A stretch of 7,547 bases of DNA from Spongiibacteraceae bacterium (GTDB lineage Bacteria > Pseudomonadota > Gammaproteobacteria > Pseudomonadales > PIVM01), in the NCBI GenBank assembly GCA_030618505.1, contig JAUXDF010000150.1:1-7547 (forward strand). The letters are read 5' to 3'. Position numbers and translations under genes: made by a program. The notes beneath the pieces are model-generated. The model had not been told where the DNA came from, made no database searches, and worked only from the letters and a program-made list of their open reading frames with translations. Positions 7,299-7,547 of the stretch are shown one piece after another; positions within the stretch are counted from its first letter, which is position 1, and each line of letters starts with the position of its first letter.

Positions 7299-7337
7299 AA
7301 AGGGTTGGGGTGAGGGTGCGAAGGTGTGAAGAATTTT

Positions 7338-7346
7338 AAAGGAAGG
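7338..7346 (+). promoter_or_regulatory. aceF: aceF ribosome binding site
   Basis: AAAGGAAGG is a strong purine-rich Shine-Dalgarno sequence ending 4 bases before the GTG at 7351. The overlapping ATG at 7349 is followed at once by TGA, so GTG is the only workable start near this site. Confidence 0.75.
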
Positions 7347-7350
7347 CAAT

Positions 7351-7547
7351 GTGAGTAAAGAGATCATAAAAGTGCCCGATATGGGTGGTTCAGACGCTGT
7401 TGAAGTGATTGAAGTCTGCGTAGCTGTGGGTGAATCAGTGGATGCCGATCAGTCGCTGATTGTTGTGGAGTCGGACAAGGCTTCCATGGAAATCCCCGCG
7501 CCTTTTGCTGGAACTGTTTTGGCTATTAAGTTGGCCGAAGGTGATGA
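7351..7547 (+). CDS. aceF: pyruvate dehydrogenase E2 component (dihydrolipoamide acetyltransferase), N-terminal part
   Basis: Only the first 65 codons are present and the frame is open at the window edge. They encode a lipoyl (biotinyl/lipoyl-attachment) domain beginning MSKEIIKVPDMGG. Its lipoylation motif is ESDKASMEIP, with the modified lysine expected at K43. This flexible domain carries the acetyl group from AceE to the catalytic core of E2, which makes acetyl-CoA. The KVPDMGG start and a position 52 bases after aceE identify it as aceF rather than a 2-oxoglutarate dehydrogenase E2. Translation starts at GTG, supported by the purine-rich site at 7338-7346. The number of lipoyl domains and the downstream core cannot be seen. 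No separate promoter is evident between aceE and aceF, so it should share the aceE transcript. Confidence 0.95.
   Translation, partial: MSKEIIKVPDMGGSDAVEVIEVCVAVGESVDADQSLIVVESDKASMEIPAPFAGTVLAIKLAEGD

Overview
The window reads as chromosomal housekeeping DNA from a gammaproteobacterium. The evidence is a homodimer-type AceE with the E. coli-like motif set and length, followed directly by the E2 gene aceF, and an AI-2E-family permease whose C-terminal half closely resembles E. coli PerM (YfgO) as recalled. Base composition is moderate, with AT-rich intergenic DNA. A marine, non-enteric lineage (Cellvibrionales or Pseudomonadales in the broad sense) is a guess from gene order, since there is no pdhR in front of aceE. 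No marker here fixes the genus.

All recognised genes lie on the + strand. Positions 1-138 hold the 3' end of an unidentified gene. It is followed after 27 bases by perM (166-1248), a multi-pass inner-membrane protein. After 89 bases comes an intact 950-residue pitrilysin/insulinase-type (M16) zinc peptidase (1338-4190), predicted to be a lipoprotein. A 456-base non-coding stretch (4191-4646) then separates this group from the pyruvate dehydrogenase genes. That stretch begins with a GC-rich hairpin and two candidate terminators. It ends with palindromes, a possible promoter and a good ribosome binding site just before aceE. aceE (E1, 4647-7298) is complete. aceF (E2) starts at 7351 and runs off the window end within its first lipoyl domain.

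Functionally there are two units. The first may be a loose transcription unit of envelope proteins (unknown gene, permease, surface peptidase) with no evident shared pathway. The second is the start of the aceEF operon. AceE decarboxylates pyruvate on thiamine diphosphate and transfers the acetyl group to the lipoyl-lysine of AceF, which passes it to coenzyme A.

I found no mobile element, CRISPR array, tRNA, rRNA, pseudogene or clearly new system. The part most worth a second look is the aceE upstream region, where two palindromes sit on a candidate promoter and a compound hairpin ends in a T-rich run.
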